In this document: positions 53,745 through 64,000 of the stretch, piece after piece | Numbering within the stretch: position 1 is the first letter of the stretch | Layout of the letters: every line of letters starts with the position of its first letter | Assembly (NCBI RefSeq): GCF_001278705.1 | Contig: NZ_CP012600.1 | Span: 558,190 to 622,189 of the forward strand | Direction of reading: 5' to 3' | Length of the DNA: 64,000 nt | Origin: Bacillus gobiensis | GTDB taxonomy: Bacteria; Bacillota; Bacilli; Bacillales; Bacillaceae | Notes under the pieces: generated by a model | Told to the model about the DNA's origin: nothing | Seen by the model: the letters and a program-made list of their open reading frames with translations, nothing else | The model's database searches: none | Position numbers and translations under genes: made by a program

Positions 53745-54593
53745 TTATAATGCTCCTGCCTCCCTTGCCGTGTAGAACGAGGGGAAGATCGGACGATAGT
53801 TTAATTCATCCCTTATGCGCGTAGTATCCACGATCATATCCCATGGATTAAGCCCTTGTTGCAAGGTTTCCTCCGATTCTTGATGAGGCAACCCGTTGAG
53901 CTGAAACAACTCTGCGACCGTTATAGGGGAGTCATCAGCAACATTATAAATATGGCCATCAATGTCCGGTGTGAAGGCGGCAAGCAACAGTGCTTGTCCT
54001 ACATCCGCATGGTGCACCATATGAAGCCGTTTAGCAGGATTCCATTTGCTCATGATCGGCAGAAATTCGGAAACATGGGGATCACCCTCACCATAGACAA
54101 AAGCAAACCGTACGATGCGAAGTCCTAATCCCTGCTCAAGATGGAGCCTAAGCAAATTTTCTTCAGCTGCCGCTTTCGATTGCGGATAAGGGAACGCAGG
54201 TCGCAGCTCATCATCTTCACGGCTCGGTCTGCTATGATTACTTGCACCATACACTAAATTCGTGCTGGCAAACACAAACCTTGGAACGTTTGCCTTCAGG
54301 GCAGCTTCCGCTAAAGAAATGCTGGCATCGATGTTTGATATTCTCGCAGTTGCTTCATCTACTCCACGAAATTGTGCTGCCAGGTGTACCACGGTATCAA
54401 TGTCTTGCAACGCGTTAGCGAGATTTTCTGTTTGCAGTAGGTCACCTTCTAAAACCTCGACCCCTTTCTGTTGAAACGAATCCGCCTTCGCAGGATCACG
54501 AACCAAAATTTTAACGTTATGACCACGTTGAAGCAAACGTGGTATAAATCGGCTACCTATTTTTCCTGTTGCCCCAGTTACGAAAACATTCAT
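53745..54593 (-). CDS. NAD(P)-dependent epimerase/dehydratase family protein
   Basis: Extended SDR-fold protein of 282 residues. The dinucleotide motif is VTGATGKIGSRF at about 5-16. FASTNLVYGAS carries the family's Ser/Tyr region, and SKAAAEENLL gives the lysine context. The substrate is unknown; detoxification of reactive carbonyls is possible given its regulator. I chose the ATG at 54593, eight bases after GAGGAGG. It is divergent from an MmyB-type regulator that probably controls it. Confidence 0.82.
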   Translation of the reverse strand: MNVFVTGATGKIGSRFIPRLLQRGHNVKILVRDPAKADSFQQKGVEVLEGDLLQTENLANALQDIDTVVHLAAQFRGVDEATARISNIDASISLAEAALKANVPRFVFASTNLVYGASNHSRPSREDDELRPAFPYPQSKAAAEENLLRLHLEQGLGLRIVRFAFVYGEGDPHVSEFLPIMSKWNPAKRLHMVHHADVGQALLLAAFTPDIDGHIYNVADDSPITVAELFQLNGLPHQESEETLQQGLNPWDMIVDTTRIRDELNYRPIFPSFYTAREAGAL

Positions 54594-54623
54594 TCTCAAT
54601 GACCTCCTCATATTGTCAGTGCT

Positions 54624-54636
54624 ATACTAGTAGTAT
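54624..54636. promoter_or_regulatory. Palindrome between the epimerase and MmyB-type regulator genes
   Basis: ATACTA-G-TAGTAT is a perfect 6-1-6 palindrome in the 117-bp divergent spacer. It is a good candidate operator for the regulator encoded at 54711 and may overlap a -10 box. Confidence 0.5.
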
Positions 54637-54710
54637 TACAGATGGTGGAATCAACTGCCCTCCCGTGTTTATCGTACGATTGGCAGTGTCAGGGTAAGGG
54701 GGACTAGTCT

Positions 54711-55538
54711 ATGAAAGAGATTTCTTCCAACGTATCGCTTGGTGAATTTTTGCGGGCGCGTCGAGAACGCCTTACCCCGGAAGATGTGGGGTTACCGTCA
54801 TATGGTCGACGTCGAACGCCTGGTCTTCGTCGTGAAGAGGTGGCACAACTCGCCTATATAGGTACTTCCTGGTATACCTCATTAGAACAAGGCAGAGAAG
54901 TAAATCCATCCGAACAGGTGCTGGATAGTTTAGCAGAAGCGTTGCAATTGTCTGTAGATGAGTGCCGCCATCTCCACATGTTGGCAAGGCAAATTGATCT
55001 GAAGAAAGATGAAGCGACTCAAGAGGTGAGTACCGGTTTGGAGCAAACGGTGCTAGCTCTTGAACCTAACCCTGCTTTTGTATTGGGGAGAAGTTGGGAT
55101 TTGTTGATATGGAATAAAGCGGCGGAGTTTGTTTTTCGCCTACCTGCATTCTCTAAGGAAATGGAGCAGCAGCCCAATTGGTTAAGACGGTTTTTGACGG
55201 ATCCATTGCTTCAAATGGACAACATGGATTGGGAAGCAAAAGCGCATATCATGATTGCACGATTTCGTGCAGATTATGCGTACTTCCATCATGACGCAAG
55301 GTTTAAGGAGCTAATAGAGGAATTTATGGAGATAAGTGAACTATTCCGTTCTTGTTGGCCGCGGCATGACGTAAAAATCGTCACCGATTGCCACAAGCGA
55401 TGGAGTCACCCCTTGATCGGGGAGATGGAGTTTGAGCATGTGACCTTACAGCAACCAAACAATCCGGCGCTAAAGATCATGATTTATACCGCATCATCAT
55501 CAACTGCGGAGCGTTTGAAGAGTTTGCTGGGAACTTAA
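54711..55538 (+). CDS. XRE regulator with MmyB-like ligand-binding domain
   Basis: Transcriptional regulator of 275 residues. The helix-turn-helix covers about 10-75 and contains the subfamily hallmark RRTPGLRREEVAQLAYIG, followed by SWYTSLEQGR. The C-terminal MmyB-type domain (about 105-270) binds fatty-acid-like ligands in a characterised relative. Such regulators commonly control a divergent SDR or oxidoreductase gene, which is the arrangement here. The ATG lacks a strong ribosome site (AAGGGGGAC at 13 bases). Confidence 0.87.
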   Translation: MKEISSNVSLGEFLRARRERLTPEDVGLPSYGRRRTPGLRREEVAQLAYIGTSWYTSLEQGREVNPSEQVLDSLAEALQLSVDECRHLHMLARQIDLKKDEATQEVSTGLEQTVLALEPNPAFVLGRSWDLLIWNKAAEFVFRLPAFSKEMEQQPNWLRRFLTDPLLQMDNMDWEAKAHIMIARFRADYAYFHHDARFKELIEEFMEISELFRSCWPRHDVKIVTDCHKRWSHPLIGEMEFEHVTLQQPNNPALKIMIYTASSSTAERLKSLLGT

Positions 55539-55618
55539 GAAAAGTTTTGCTTCCAGGAACAGCGCCAATCACATAATAGGGGTCAAATCTCTCAGTTGCT
55601 TAGTAAATTACGGGATCA

Positions 55619-55662
55619 TTAGTTCAGAAAGAAGAAAGGATCCCTTCTTCTTTCTGAACTAA
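55619..55662. repeat. Perfect 18-bp inverted repeat downstream of the MmyB-type gene
   Basis: Arms of 18 bp (left arm TTAGTTCAGAAAGAAGAA) are exactly complementary with loop AGGATCCC. There is no T-run on either side, so it is not a typical intrinsic terminator. The rest of the 269-bp gap to the next gene (55539-55807) holds no gene that I can see. Confidence 0.75.
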
Positions 55663-55807
55663 AAGCTAAAGTTGGATAACGGATTTAGTAAAGAACTTTT
55701 TTGTTACATATTTTTTGGTAAACCATGCACTAGACAATTCTTTCGCTTTTCACTTCTTCTTCTGCTAAACTAAACGAAAAAATCAAATAAAGGGGCAATT
55801 TCAGTTC

Positions 55808-56578
55808 ATGATACGCAAAGCCATCTTTACATTTATCCTTGTATTTGTATTAGCTGCCTTTCTTTTTATTGGTTTTGATAATGACAATGAAGCTGAGGGG
55901 AATAATGTAGATTTAAAAGAAGACGAAATCAACAGTGTAGAGGATCAAGAAAAACAAGAACCAAAAATCGTCCAGGAATCAGACCCGGTAAAGAACGAAG
56001 TCAAGCCTAAAAATGTCCCGCTGATTAATCAATTGGATAACCCGAGACTCTATAATGGCTGTGAGATCACAAGCTTGGCAATGCTGCTTCAATATAACGG
56101 GTTTGATGTGACAAAAAATGAGCTGGCGGACAAAGTAAAAAAGGTTCCCTTAAATTATGAGAATGGCCTAAAAGGTGATCCGAATGAAGGATTTGTCGGC
56201 AATATGGAGGATGGACCAGGGCTTGGCGTGTATCACGAACCGGTCTATGAGCTAGCCCGTTCATATGCAGGAAACCGAGTAACAGATTTGTCCGGACGAG
56301 ATCTAAACGAAATGTACAAAGAGTTAAGCAAGGGAAATCCTGTCTGGGTGATTACGACCGCGGACTTTACACAAGTAGATGACATCGAGCAATGGGAGAC
56401 TCCGAATGGAAAAGTGGAGATTACCTATAGCGTTCACAGCGTAGTCGTAACAGGGTATAATAAAAAACGTGTGTTTGTCAACGATCCGTATGGCTATAAA
56501 AATCGCAAAGTTGACAGAGCGCCGTTTGAAAAATCACTTAATCAGCTTGGAAAACAAATGATGGTTATTCACCAATAA
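55808..56578 (+). CDS. Membrane-anchored C39-like cysteine peptidase
   Basis: Exported peptidase_C39_2-type protein of 256 residues. An N-terminal anchor or signal (about 5-22) and an acidic low-complexity linker (about 27-70) precede the papain-like domain. The catalytic Cys is in YNGCEITSLAMLL (about 83), the His in YSVHSVVVTGY (about 217) and Asn/Asp in VNDPYGYKN. The substrate is unknown; relatives such as YvpB are uncharacterised. It lies just before addB but has its own terminator. Confidence 0.82.
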   Translation: MIRKAIFTFILVFVLAAFLFIGFDNDNEAEGNNVDLKEDEINSVEDQEKQEPKIVQESDPVKNEVKPKNVPLINQLDNPRLYNGCEITSLAMLLQYNGFDVTKNELADKVKKVPLNYENGLKGDPNEGFVGNMEDGPGLGVYHEPVYELARSYAGNRVTDLSGRDLNEMYKELSKGNPVWVITTADFTQVDDIEQWETPNGKVEITYSVHSVVVTGYNKKRVFVNDPYGYKNRKVDRAPFEKSLNQLGKQMMVIHQ

Positions 56579-56588
56579 GAAAGAACTT

Positions 56589-56624
56589 TAGTGCAGCCAG
56601 TGGATTTCCGTACTGCACTTTTTT
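56589..56624 (+). terminator. Terminator of the C39-like peptidase gene
   Basis: AGTGCAG and CTGCACT form a 7-bp stem with a 16-base loop, followed by TTTTTTATTTTATTT. Confidence 0.65.
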
Positions 56625-56729
56625 ATTTTATTTACATCTAAAACGGCATTTTCTTCAGGTAGTCAAGTCGAATAACTTTAGATAAAATATGGATAGATCA
56701 TAAAGAGAAAGCGAAGGGAGTCTTACAGT

Positions 56730-59700
56730 TTGAAAGTAGAGTTTTTAGTAGGCCGATCGGGGAGTGGGAAAACGACCGCCATCTTAAACAGCATAAGGGA
56801 TCAACTTCGAGAAGACCCCCTTGGTAAGCCAATCATTTTTTTAGTCCCGGATCAAATGACATTTTTAATGGAATATGAGCTTGCTAAAACAGAAGAGCTT
56901 GGCGGGATGATCAGAGCACAAGTTTACAGCTTTTCAAGGCTTGCTTGGAGAATTCTCCAGCAGGAAGGCGGCATGGGCAGGCAATTTTTAGGCACAACAG
57001 GTGTACAAATGCTGCTCAGAAAGCTGATCGAAGAGCATAAGCATGAATTTAAGGTCTATCAAAAAGCAAGTGATAAATCAGGATTTATTAAACAAGCTGC
57101 GGCAATGATTACAGAATTTAAGCAGTATGCGCTTTCTCCTGCCGATCTGCGTCAGGTGATGGAAGGAAGCAGCAATTCTCATTTTGGAGAGGAACGGGTT
57201 CTCGCAGATAAGCTTCATGACCTCTATCTGCTCTATCAAAAGCTGGAAACTACTCTTGAAGGGCATTATTTGGATTCGGAGGATTATTTAAATTTACTGT
57301 CAGAAAAAATACCTTATTCGGAAGAAATAAAACAGGCTCATGTGTACGTGGATGGGTTTCATCAATTTACAGCCCAAGAGTACCGCATTCTTGAGCAGCT
57401 GATGATCTACAGTGAAGGGGTAACAATCAGCTTGACAGCAGATCGTCCATTTACCCAGCACCTTCCCTATGAGCTGCACTTGTTTCGCATGACGGGAAAA
57501 ACCTTTCACAAACTGTATCAAAAGGCGAAGGAACTGAATGTTGAACCGGAGATTGTTCCGTTTTCAGAAACGAAAAGGCAACTTGCAAGTCCGGAGCTTG
57601 CCCATTTGGAAAAGACATTCGAAGCTCGACCGACGATCCCTTATGGTGACGCGGCTGATGGCCTTACAATTCTAGAGGCTTCCAACAAACGGACGGAAAT
57701 CGAAGGAATCGCGCGTGAAATTCATTCCCTTGTGAGAAAAGGAGAATACCGTTATAAAGATATTTCGATTTTGACAAGAAATACTGCGGATTACAAAGAA
57801 ACGATCCAAGAGGTATTCAAAGATTACGGGCTTCCCTTTTTCATAGATGGAAAAGAACCAATGCAAAATCACCCTCTAATTGAGCTTCTGCGCTCAACAA
57901 TGGATATGATTACAGGGAATTGGAGGTACGAGGCTGTTTTCAGATGCGTTAAAACTGAGCTTCTCTATCCTTTGAAAGGAAACAAACAGAAAATTAGAGA
58001 GCAAATTGATCAATTGGAGAATTACTGTATTTCTTATGGAATCAAAGGGGACCAATGGACAAACAATAAACGATTTCAATATCGCCGCTATTCATCTCTG
58101 GATGACCAATTTCCTTTAACCGACCAGGAAGTGGAGATGGAGACCATGCTGAATGAGTTGAGGGAATGGATTTCAGCTCCAGTATACTCTTTGCAGAAGC
58201 GCCTGAAGAAAGCAAAATCCGTCAGAGAGATGGGTGTTGCGTTTTATACGTATTTAGAAGAGATTCAAATCCCGGAAAAGCTTGATTTGCTAAGGCAGGA
58301 AGCAGAGGATAAAGGACAGGTCATTGAAGCGAGACAGCACGATCAGGTTTGGAATGCGGTTGTTCAAATGCTGGAAGAGTTTGTTGAAATGATGGGTGAT
58401 ACGAACATCTCGATCCAGCTCTTTCAGCAGATGATTGAAACCGGTGTGGAGTCGTTAAGCTACGCGCTTGTCCCGCCTGCTCTCGATCAAATATTTATCG
58501 GAAATATGGATATATCAAGAATGTACGGTACGAAATGTACGTTTATCATAGGGGCAAATGACGGCGTACTTCCAGCTAATCCTTCAGACGACAGTGTACT
58601 TTCTGAGGACGATAGGGATTGGCTCGTAAGAAACGGCATCGAGCTCTCACCATCGGGAAGAGAGCGCCTGCTGGATGAAAATTTTCTTATTTATTTGGCG
58701 ATGGCAAGCGCGTCTTCAAAACTATATCTTTCCTATCCGATCGCAGATGCTGAGGGGAAGGCGATGCTTCCGTCTCCTGTTATAAAAAGAGTGGAAGAAT
58801 GGTTTCCTTTGCATCAAAAAAAGCTGCTCATTAACGAGCCCGAACAGTATTCAGATGAGGCACAGCTTGATTTTATCGTAAATAAGCATGTTGCATTGTC
58901 GTATTTGGCATCGCAGCTGCGGCTTTGGAAAAGCAAATATCCTATCAGCGATGTCTGGTGGAGTACGTACAATTTTCTTATGAATGAGCCGGAAAAGCTG
59001 TTTACAAAAAGGATTTTGTCCAGCCTTTTTTATAAAAATGAAGTTCGCAAGCTGGAAAAGCAGGTGAGCCAGGATTTATACGGGGAGACATTACAAGGCA
59101 GCGTATCACGAATGGAACGATTTAATTCATGCGCATTTTCCCATTTTGCCTCGCACGGACTCGGTTTGAAGGACAGACAGTTTTATAAGCTTGAGGCGCC
59201 TGATATCGGCCAGCTCTTTCATTCAGCGTTAAAGCTGATTTCGGACCGGTTGCACGAGCTCCGGATCAATTGGAGTGATGTGACAAAAAAAGAGAGCGCC
59301 ACTTTGTCTCATGAAGCAGTGAATCACCTTGCTCCACGTCTGCAAAAAGAGATTTTGCTGAGCAGCAGCCGCTATCAGTATATGAAAGAGAAACTCGAAA
59401 AAATTATCGCAAGGGTAGTCAGCATCTTAAGTGAGCACGCCAAAGCCAGCGGGTTCGCTCCGGCAGGTCTCGAGCTTGATTTTGGAAAAAAAGGACCGCT
59501 TCCTCCGATGCGTTTTCAGCTGAAAAGCGGCCAAACGATGGAACTAACCGGAAGAATTGACCGAATCGATCAAGCTGAAAACAATGGACGCCTTCTCCTT
59601 CGAATTGTTGATTATAAGTCAAGCAGCAGAGGCCTCGATCTATCTGAGGTGTATTATGGAATTGCTTTGCAAATGCTGACCTATCTAGATATGTCAGTCA

Positions 59701-60230
59701 CGTATTCCAAGGAATGGCTCGGGACTGAGGCTGTACCTGCGGGAGTGCTTTATTTTCATATTCATGATCCTTTAATCCAATCGGATGTTCCGCTTGGGTT
59801 TGATGAAATTGAAAAAGCAATCTATAAGCAATTCAAGATGAAGGGGTATCTTCTAGACGACCGCGATGCAATTCGGCTCATGGATCAATCGTTAACGGAA
59901 GGGCGTTCAGAAATCGTTCAAGCCGGTTTTAAAAAAGATGGAAGCCTTCGATCAGATTCAACTGTGGTCAATGAAGAACAGTTTCGCAATTTAAGGCGTC
60001 ATATCCGAAAAACGTTCCAAACAGCCGGTGAGGAAATCATGGATGGAAAGATCGCGATTGAGCCGTATAAAATAAAAGATAAAATGCCTTGTACATATTG
60101 TTCCTATCGATCGGTTTGCCAATTCGATGAATCGTTGGAGGAAAATCAGTACAGGCTGTTAGCTTCTGAAAAAGATGATGTTATTCTAGAAAAGCTGAAA
60201 ATGGAGGATCAAGAAGATGAGGAAGCCTGA
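56730..60230 (+). CDS. addB: AddB, helicase-nuclease subunit B
   Basis: AddB and AddA form the AddAB helicase-nuclease, which resects double-strand breaks up to a Chi site and loads RecA. The 1166-residue protein has Walker [12 protein letters not shown] at about 7-17 and an inactive-type helicase region. The C-terminal RecB-like nuclease domain carries GRIDRID and IVDYKSS near 950-975. The iron-sulfur cluster cysteines are one in FNSCAFSHF (about 799) and three in [10 protein letters not shown] (about 1121-1130). The TTG start sits behind GAAGGGAG. It overlaps addA by 14 bp. Confidence 0.96.
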   Translation: MKVEFLVGRSGSGKTTAILNSIRDQLREDPLGKPIIFLVPDQMTFLMEYELAKTEELGGMIRAQVYSFSRLAWRILQQEGGMGRQFLGTTGVQMLLRKLIEEHKHEFKVYQKASDKSGFIKQAAAMITEFKQYALSPADLRQVMEGSSNSHFGEERVLADKLHDLYLLYQKLETTLEGHYLDSEDYLNLLSEKIPYSEEIKQAHVYVDGFHQFTAQEYRILEQLMIYSEGVTISLTADRPFTQHLPYELHLFRMTGKTFHKLYQKAKELNVEPEIVPFSETKRQLASPELAHLEKTFEARPTIPYGDAADGLTILEASNKRTEIEGIAREIHSLVRKGEYRYKDISILTRNTADYKETIQEVFKDYGLPFFIDGKEPMQNHPLIELLRSTMDMITGNWRYEAVFRCVKTELLYPLKGNKQKIREQIDQLENYCISYGIKGDQWTNNKRFQYRRYSSLDDQFPLTDQEVEMETMLNELREWISAPVYSLQKRLKKAKSVREMGVAFYTYLEEIQIPEKLDLLRQEAEDKGQVIEARQHDQVWNAVVQMLEEFVEMMGDTNISIQLFQQMIETGVESLSYALVPPALDQIFIGNMDISRMYGTKCTFIIGANDGVLPANPSDDSVLSEDDRDWLVRNGIELSPSGRERLLDENFLIYLAMASASSKLYLSYPIADAEGKAMLPSPVIKRVEEWFPLHQKKLLINEPEQYSDEAQLDFIVNKHVALSYLASQLRLWKSKYPISDVWWSTYNFLMNEPEKLFTKRILSSLFYKNEVRKLEKQVSQDLYGETLQGSVSRMERFNSCAFSHFASHGLGLKDRQFYKLEAPDIGQLFHSALKLISDRLHELRINWSDVTKKESATLSHEAVNHLAPRLQKEILLSSSRYQYMKEKLEKIIARVVSILSEHAKASGFAPAGLELDFGKKGPLPPMRFQLKSGQTMELTGRIDRIDQAENNGRLLLRIVDYKSSSRGLDLSEVYYGIALQMLTYLDMSVTYSKEWLGTEAVPAGVLYFHIHDPLIQSDVPLGFDEIEKAIYKQFKMKGYLLDDRDAIRLMDQSLTEGRSEIVQAGFKKDGSLRSDSTVVNEEQFRNLRRHIRKTFQTAGEEIMDGKIAIEPYKIKDKMPCTYCSYRSVCQFDESLEENQYRLLASEKDDVILEKLKMEDQEDEEA

Positions 60231-63200
60231 AGGAAGCCAGTGGACAGACGATCAATGGAAGGCGATTGTATCCAGCGGCCAGGACACATTGGTAGCGGCA
60301 GCAGCAGGCTCGGGAAAGACGGCGGTTCTCGTTGAACGGATGATTACCAAGATGATTTCACGTAACAACCCGGTCGATGTTGACAGGCTGCTGGTGGTTA
60401 CATTTACAAATGCGTCAGCTGCGGAAATGAAAAATAGAATAGCTGAAGCACTGGAAAAAGAGCTGAAGAAGGCTCCCAGCTCACTTCACTTAAGACGGCA
60501 GCTTTCGCTGATTAATCGTGCCAGTATCTCTACACTTCATTCGTTTTGCCTGCAGGTTTTGCGCAAATATTATTATTTAATAGATTTGGACCCCGGCTTT
60601 CGAATTGCTGATCAAACCGAGGGAGAGCTGGTTGGCGACGAAGTGCTGGAAGACGTATTTGAAGAAGAGTATGCAGCTGCCGATCCAGGTTTTTTTGACC
60701 TTGTAGACCGGTACACCGGGGATAGAACGGATGTCGATCTGCAGCTGTTGGTAAAAAAGCTCTATGAATTTTCCAGGTCTCATCCTGACCCGAATGGATG
60801 GCTCGATCGTCTCGTTGATCTGTATAACGCGGATCAAGATGGCAAGGTTGAAAACATGCCGTTTTATAGGGTGATACAGGAGGATATTCAAATGGTTTTA
60901 AAGGGCTGCCGTCAGGAGCTGCTTCGTGCCTTGGAAATCGCTTCGCAGCCAGGCGGACCTTCTCCGCGTGCAGAAAATTTCCGCGATGATCTCGCTCAAG
61001 TGGAGGAACTTCTAACGTACAGCGGCGATTTTTGTGCGCTTTTTGACCGAGTTCAGAAGGTCACTTTTAAAAGGGCAAAGCCTTGTAAGGGAGACGACTT
61101 TCTTCCCGAACTGCTGGAAGAAGCTACGAATATCCGAAATCAAGTAAAAAAACAAATTGATAAAGTGAAAAAAGATTATTTCACGCGTGCTCCGGATCTG
61201 CAGGTAAAGGATTTAAATGAAATGAAGCCTGTGATTCATAGACTTGTCGAGCTTGTAAAAACGTATAGTGAGAGATTTGAATCCGCAAAAAAAGAAAAAG
61301 GGTTAGTCGATTTTTCAGATTTGGAGCATTTGTGTCTTGCCATTTTAACAGAAACAGATCAAACGGGTAAAAAATTTCCAAGTGCAGCGGCGAGATTCTA
61401 TCGTGAACAGTTTGAGGAAGTGCTGGTCGATGAATATCAGGACACGAACCTTGTACAGGAAGCCATTTTATCGCTTGTTTCAAATGAGGAAGAAGCTGCA
61501 GGCAACCTTTTCATGGTCGGAGATGTGAAACAGTCGATTTATAGATTCAGGCTGGCTGAGCCTTTTTTGTTTTTATCGAAATATAAACGGTTTACGGTTG
61601 CGGGTAAAACTTCTGGAATGAAAATTGATCTTAACCAAAACTTCAGGAGCAGAAAGGAAGTGCTCTCTAGCACAAACTTTCTCTTCAAGCAGTTGATGGG
61701 CGAAAAGGTTGGGGAAATCGAGTATGACATCGATGCCGAACTTAAGGAAGGTGCCCATTATCCGGAACTGGAAGGCTGTGAAACCGAGCTCCTATTAATC
61801 GACCGCTCCAACGGTGGAGAAGAAAATGAGGATCAGGAGAGTTTTGAGACGGTTCAGCTTGAAGCTAGGGCAATGGCGAAAAAGATACGCGAGCTTATTG
61901 ATGAGCGATTTCAAATTTATGATCGAAAACGAAATATGACGAGAAACATCGAGTATCGTGATGTCGTCATCCTGCTCAGGTCGATGCCGTGGGCACCGGC
62001 GATTATGGACGAGTTCAAGCAGCAGGGGATTCCTGTTTACGCCAATTTAAGTTCGGGATATTTTGATGCGACGGAAATTGCGATAATGATGTCCGTTCTA
62101 ACTGTGATCGATAATCCGTATCAGGACATTCCCTTAGCCTCTGTGTTAAGATCCCCTGTCGTTTCACTTGATGAAAATGAACTTGCCCGAATTAGGATAC
62201 ATCTAAAGAAAGAGCCATTTTATTCTGCAGTCAAGGAATTTTTAGAGGCTGTGCCTGCCGATGATTCGACCTTTAAAAAACTTGACTCTTTTTACAGACT
62301 TCTGCAAAAATGGCGGGATTTCTCAAAAAATCATTCGGTTGCCGAGCTGATATGGGAGATTTTCAGGGATACGAACTACTTGGACTACGTAGGAGGAATG
62401 CCGGGCGGCAAGCAAAGGCAGGCAAACTTAAGAGCTTTATATGAGCGGGCAAAGCAATATGAAGCGACTTCGTTTCGCGGCTTGTTTCGATTCTTGAGGT
62501 TTATCGAACGAATGCAGGATCGCGGAGATGATCTTGGAACGGCGAGAGCCATTAGTGAACAGGAGGATGTCGTCAGGCTGATGACGATTCATTCGAGTAA
62601 AGGCTTAGAATTTCCTGTCGTTTTTGTTGCAGGGATCAACAGGAACTTTAATATGATGGATTTAAATCAGCCATACCTGCTGGATAAAGAGCTTGGATTC
62701 GGCTCGAAATTTATCCATCCAAAATATCGTGTCAGCTACCCGACTCTCGCGTTAACCGCAATGAAGAAAAAAATGCGCAGAGAAATGCTCTCTGAGGAAT
62801 TACGCGTCTTATACGTAGCACTGACACGGGCCAAGGAAAAATTATATTTGATTGGTACGTGTAAAGATCAAGAGAAATCTGTAAGCATGTGGATGCGATC
62901 TGCGAATCATAAGGATTGGCTGCTGCCCGATTTTGAGCGCTACCAAGCCAAGAGCTATCTGGATTTTATCGGTCCGGCGCTTATTCGCCATCGGGACGCT
63001 GCATGTTTTCATCATATAATGAATGTTACAAACGAAGAGATCTATCGGCACTCATCACGTTTTTCAATCAACGTCATACCGTCTTCGGAGCTCCAAGCCG
63101 CCGAATTTTCTCTTAATGAAGAAACAAATATAACGTTTTTGTCTTCCATTCAGGAGGGACAGCCGGTTGATGCCGGTTTTGACTTTAAAGAAGAAACGAA

Positions 63201-63894
63201 AGAAAGGCTCCAGTGGACGTATCCTCAAGAAGCATTCACGACGATCCGTACGAAACAAACTGTTTCAGAGATTAAAAGACAGAAAGAATTCGAGGATGAA
63301 TATGGGGAACGGATTCTATTTCCGCAGACGAAAGAAATGCTGTTTCAACGACCGTCATTCATGATGAAAAAAGGTTTGAATGCTGCGGAAAAAGGAACAG
63401 CAATGCACACTGTTATGCAGCATATTCCGCTCGATTCCGCACCTGATGAAAAGCAATTGAAAGAACTTACTCGCTTGCTCGTTGAAAAAGAGCATTTGAC
63501 AGAGGAACAGTGCTCCGTTATCCAATTCGAAGAGATTCTGAGCTTTTTTTCTACTGAAATTGCCAAGAGATTGCTGGGATCCAATTGGGTCAAGCGTGAG
63601 GTGCCTTTCAGTATGTCATTGCCTGCTGCGGATCACAGTGACGAAATCGTCCTTGTTCAAGGAGTGATTGACTGCCTATTTGAAACAGAGGAAGGGCTGT
63701 TTTTGCTCGATTATAAAACAGACCGGATATATGGCAAGTATAAAGAAGGATTCAAAACAGCAGAGCCGATTCTTACCAAACGATACGAAACGCAAATTGA
63801 GCTTTATTCAAAGGCGGTCGAGCAAATTACTAAGAGAAAGCTTTCTGGACAAGCTTTGTACTTTTTTGACGGCGGCCATGTCATCTGGTACTAA
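60217..63894 (+). CDS. addA: AddA, helicase-nuclease subunit A
   Basis: AddA is the active UvrD-type 3'-5' helicase with a second nuclease domain, 1225 residues. The Q motif WTDDQWKAI and Walker [12 protein letters not shown] (about 29-39) open the protein. Walker B is VDEYQDTN (about 406), motif [14 protein letters not shown], motif [15 protein letters not shown] and motif [15 protein letters not shown]. The nuclease domain near the end has GVIDCLF and LLDYKTDR. It is in one operon with addB and probably sbcD. Confidence 0.97.
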   Translation: MRKPEGSQWTDDQWKAIVSSGQDTLVAAAAGSGKTAVLVERMITKMISRNNPVDVDRLLVVTFTNASAAEMKNRIAEALEKELKKAPSSLHLRRQLSLINRASISTLHSFCLQVLRKYYYLIDLDPGFRIADQTEGELVGDEVLEDVFEEEYAAADPGFFDLVDRYTGDRTDVDLQLLVKKLYEFSRSHPDPNGWLDRLVDLYNADQDGKVENMPFYRVIQEDIQMVLKGCRQELLRALEIASQPGGPSPRAENFRDDLAQVEELLTYSGDFCALFDRVQKVTFKRAKPCKGDDFLPELLEEATNIRNQVKKQIDKVKKDYFTRAPDLQVKDLNEMKPVIHRLVELVKTYSERFESAKKEKGLVDFSDLEHLCLAILTETDQTGKKFPSAAARFYREQFEEVLVDEYQDTNLVQEAILSLVSNEEEAAGNLFMVGDVKQSIYRFRLAEPFLFLSKYKRFTVAGKTSGMKIDLNQNFRSRKEVLSSTNFLFKQLMGEKVGEIEYDIDAELKEGAHYPELEGCETELLLIDRSNGGEENEDQESFETVQLEARAMAKKIRELIDERFQIYDRKRNMTRNIEYRDVVILLRSMPWAPAIMDEFKQQGIPVYANLSSGYFDATEIAIMMSVLTVIDNPYQDIPLASVLRSPVVSLDENELARIRIHLKKEPFYSAVKEFLEAVPADDSTFKKLDSFYRLLQKWRDFSKNHSVAELIWEIFRDTNYLDYVGGMPGGKQRQANLRALYERAKQYEATSFRGLFRFLRFIERMQDRGDDLGTARAISEQEDVVRLMTIHSSKGLEFPVVFVAGINRNFNMMDLNQPYLLDKELGFGSKFIHPKYRVSYPTLALTAMKKKMRREMLSEELRVLYVALTRAKEKLYLIGTCKDQEKSVSMWMRSANHKDWLLPDFERYQAKSYLDFIGPALIRHRDAACFHHIMNVTNEEIYRHSSRFSINVIPSSELQAAEFSLNEETNITFLSSIQEGQPVDAGFDFKEETKERLQWTYPQEAFTTIRTKQTVSEIKRQKEFEDEYGERILFPQTKEMLFQRPSFMMKKGLNAAEKGTAMHTVMQHIPLDSAPDEKQLKELTRLLVEKEHLTEEQCSVIQFEEILSFFSTEIAKRLLGSNWVKREVPFSMSLPAADHSDEIVLVQGVIDCLFETEEGLFLLDYKTDRIYGKYKEGFKTAEPILTKRYETQIELYSKAVEQITKRKLSGQALYFFDGGHVIWY

Positions 63895-63921
63895 AAAATC
63901 TAGGAGAAAGGAGAGTGCTTC

Positions 63922-64000
63922 GTGAGAATATTGCACACCGCTGATTGGCATCTTGGCAAAACGCTTGAAGGCAGGAGCCGGCTGCCGGAACAGGAAGCGT
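63922..64000 (+). CDS. sbcD: SbcD exonuclease subunit (5' end only)
   Basis: The first 26 codons of SbcD are present. The start is a GTG behind AAAGGAGAG and the product begins MRILHTADWHLGKTLEGRSR. The DWHLG stretch is phosphoesterase motif I, with Asp and His metal ligands. SbcD forms the SbcCD nuclease, which opens hairpins and processes blocked DNA ends. It lies 27 bp after addA, as in B. subtilis addB-addA-sbcD-sbcC. The gene continues beyond the window. Confidence 0.93.
   Translation, partial: MRILHTADWHLGKTLEGRSRLPEQEA

Overview
The window looks like chromosome of a spore-forming member of the Bacillaceae. Gene content and order follow the yha-yhg-yhf-yhj-addAB part of the Bacillus subtilis map: ecsABC, hmoB, pbpF, hemEHY, yhgD-yhgE, a fabHB-type FabH, yhfE, yhfH, yhfI, lplJ, yhfN, yhfR, yhfW, yhxC, yhzC, comK, yhjD-yhjE-sipV, an AbrB-family transporter, then addB, addA and the start of sbcD. 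An alpha/beta-type SASP, ComK and PbpF point to sporulation and competence. Start codons are mixed, with many TTG and GTG behind strong AGGAGG-type ribosome sites. No rRNA, tRNA, CRISPR array, prophage or insertion sequence was recognised.

Layout. 1-3 kb: Ecs ABC transporter. 3-5 kb: a carboxylate/ion-type transporter and heme monooxygenase HmoB on the minus strand. 5-11 kb: pbpF and late heme synthesis (hemE-hemH-hemY). 11.7-14.6 kb: a TetR regulator with the large YhgE membrane protein. 14.7-19.7 kb: a four-gene siderophore uptake operon and a divergent YcgT-like flavin reductase, with a Fur box on each side. 20-26.5 kb: NERD protein, PTS-type IIC permease, SASP, FabH, a decayed histidine kinase, a secreted DUF3298-type protein and an epimerase-like protein. 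26.7-33.3 kb: yhfE to yhfN with an inserted XRE-cupin/azlCD set. 33.9-39.7 kb: small enzymes, yhfR, an SGNH hydrolase, yhfW, yhxC. 39.8-43.4 kb: a sugar ABC importer without its own ATPase, under a perfect cre site. 43.5-44.8 kb: hemAT broken by two single-T insertions. 45-49.9 kb: yhzC, comK, yhjD, yhjE, sipV and a yhcEFG-like ABC/GntR operon. 50-56.6 kb: AbrB-type transporter, aminotransferase, two SDR-fold enzymes, an MmyB-type regulator and a C39-like peptidase. 56.7-64 kb: addB-addA-sbcD recombination genes.

The most unusual content is non-coding. Four tandem arrays lie just after stop codons of plus-strand genes. Two of them (about 10975-11468 and 19707-20215) have an exact 52-bp period, are built on the same inverted repeat GTCCTTCA/TGAAGGAC, and are one family placed in opposite orientations. 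The other two (33299-33855 and 25501-25620) keep a strict 20-21-bp phase around a GCRCATAAAA core, and the longer one reaches into the end of the yhfN coding region. I cannot match these to a named element; they are the best candidates here for an undescribed repeat system.
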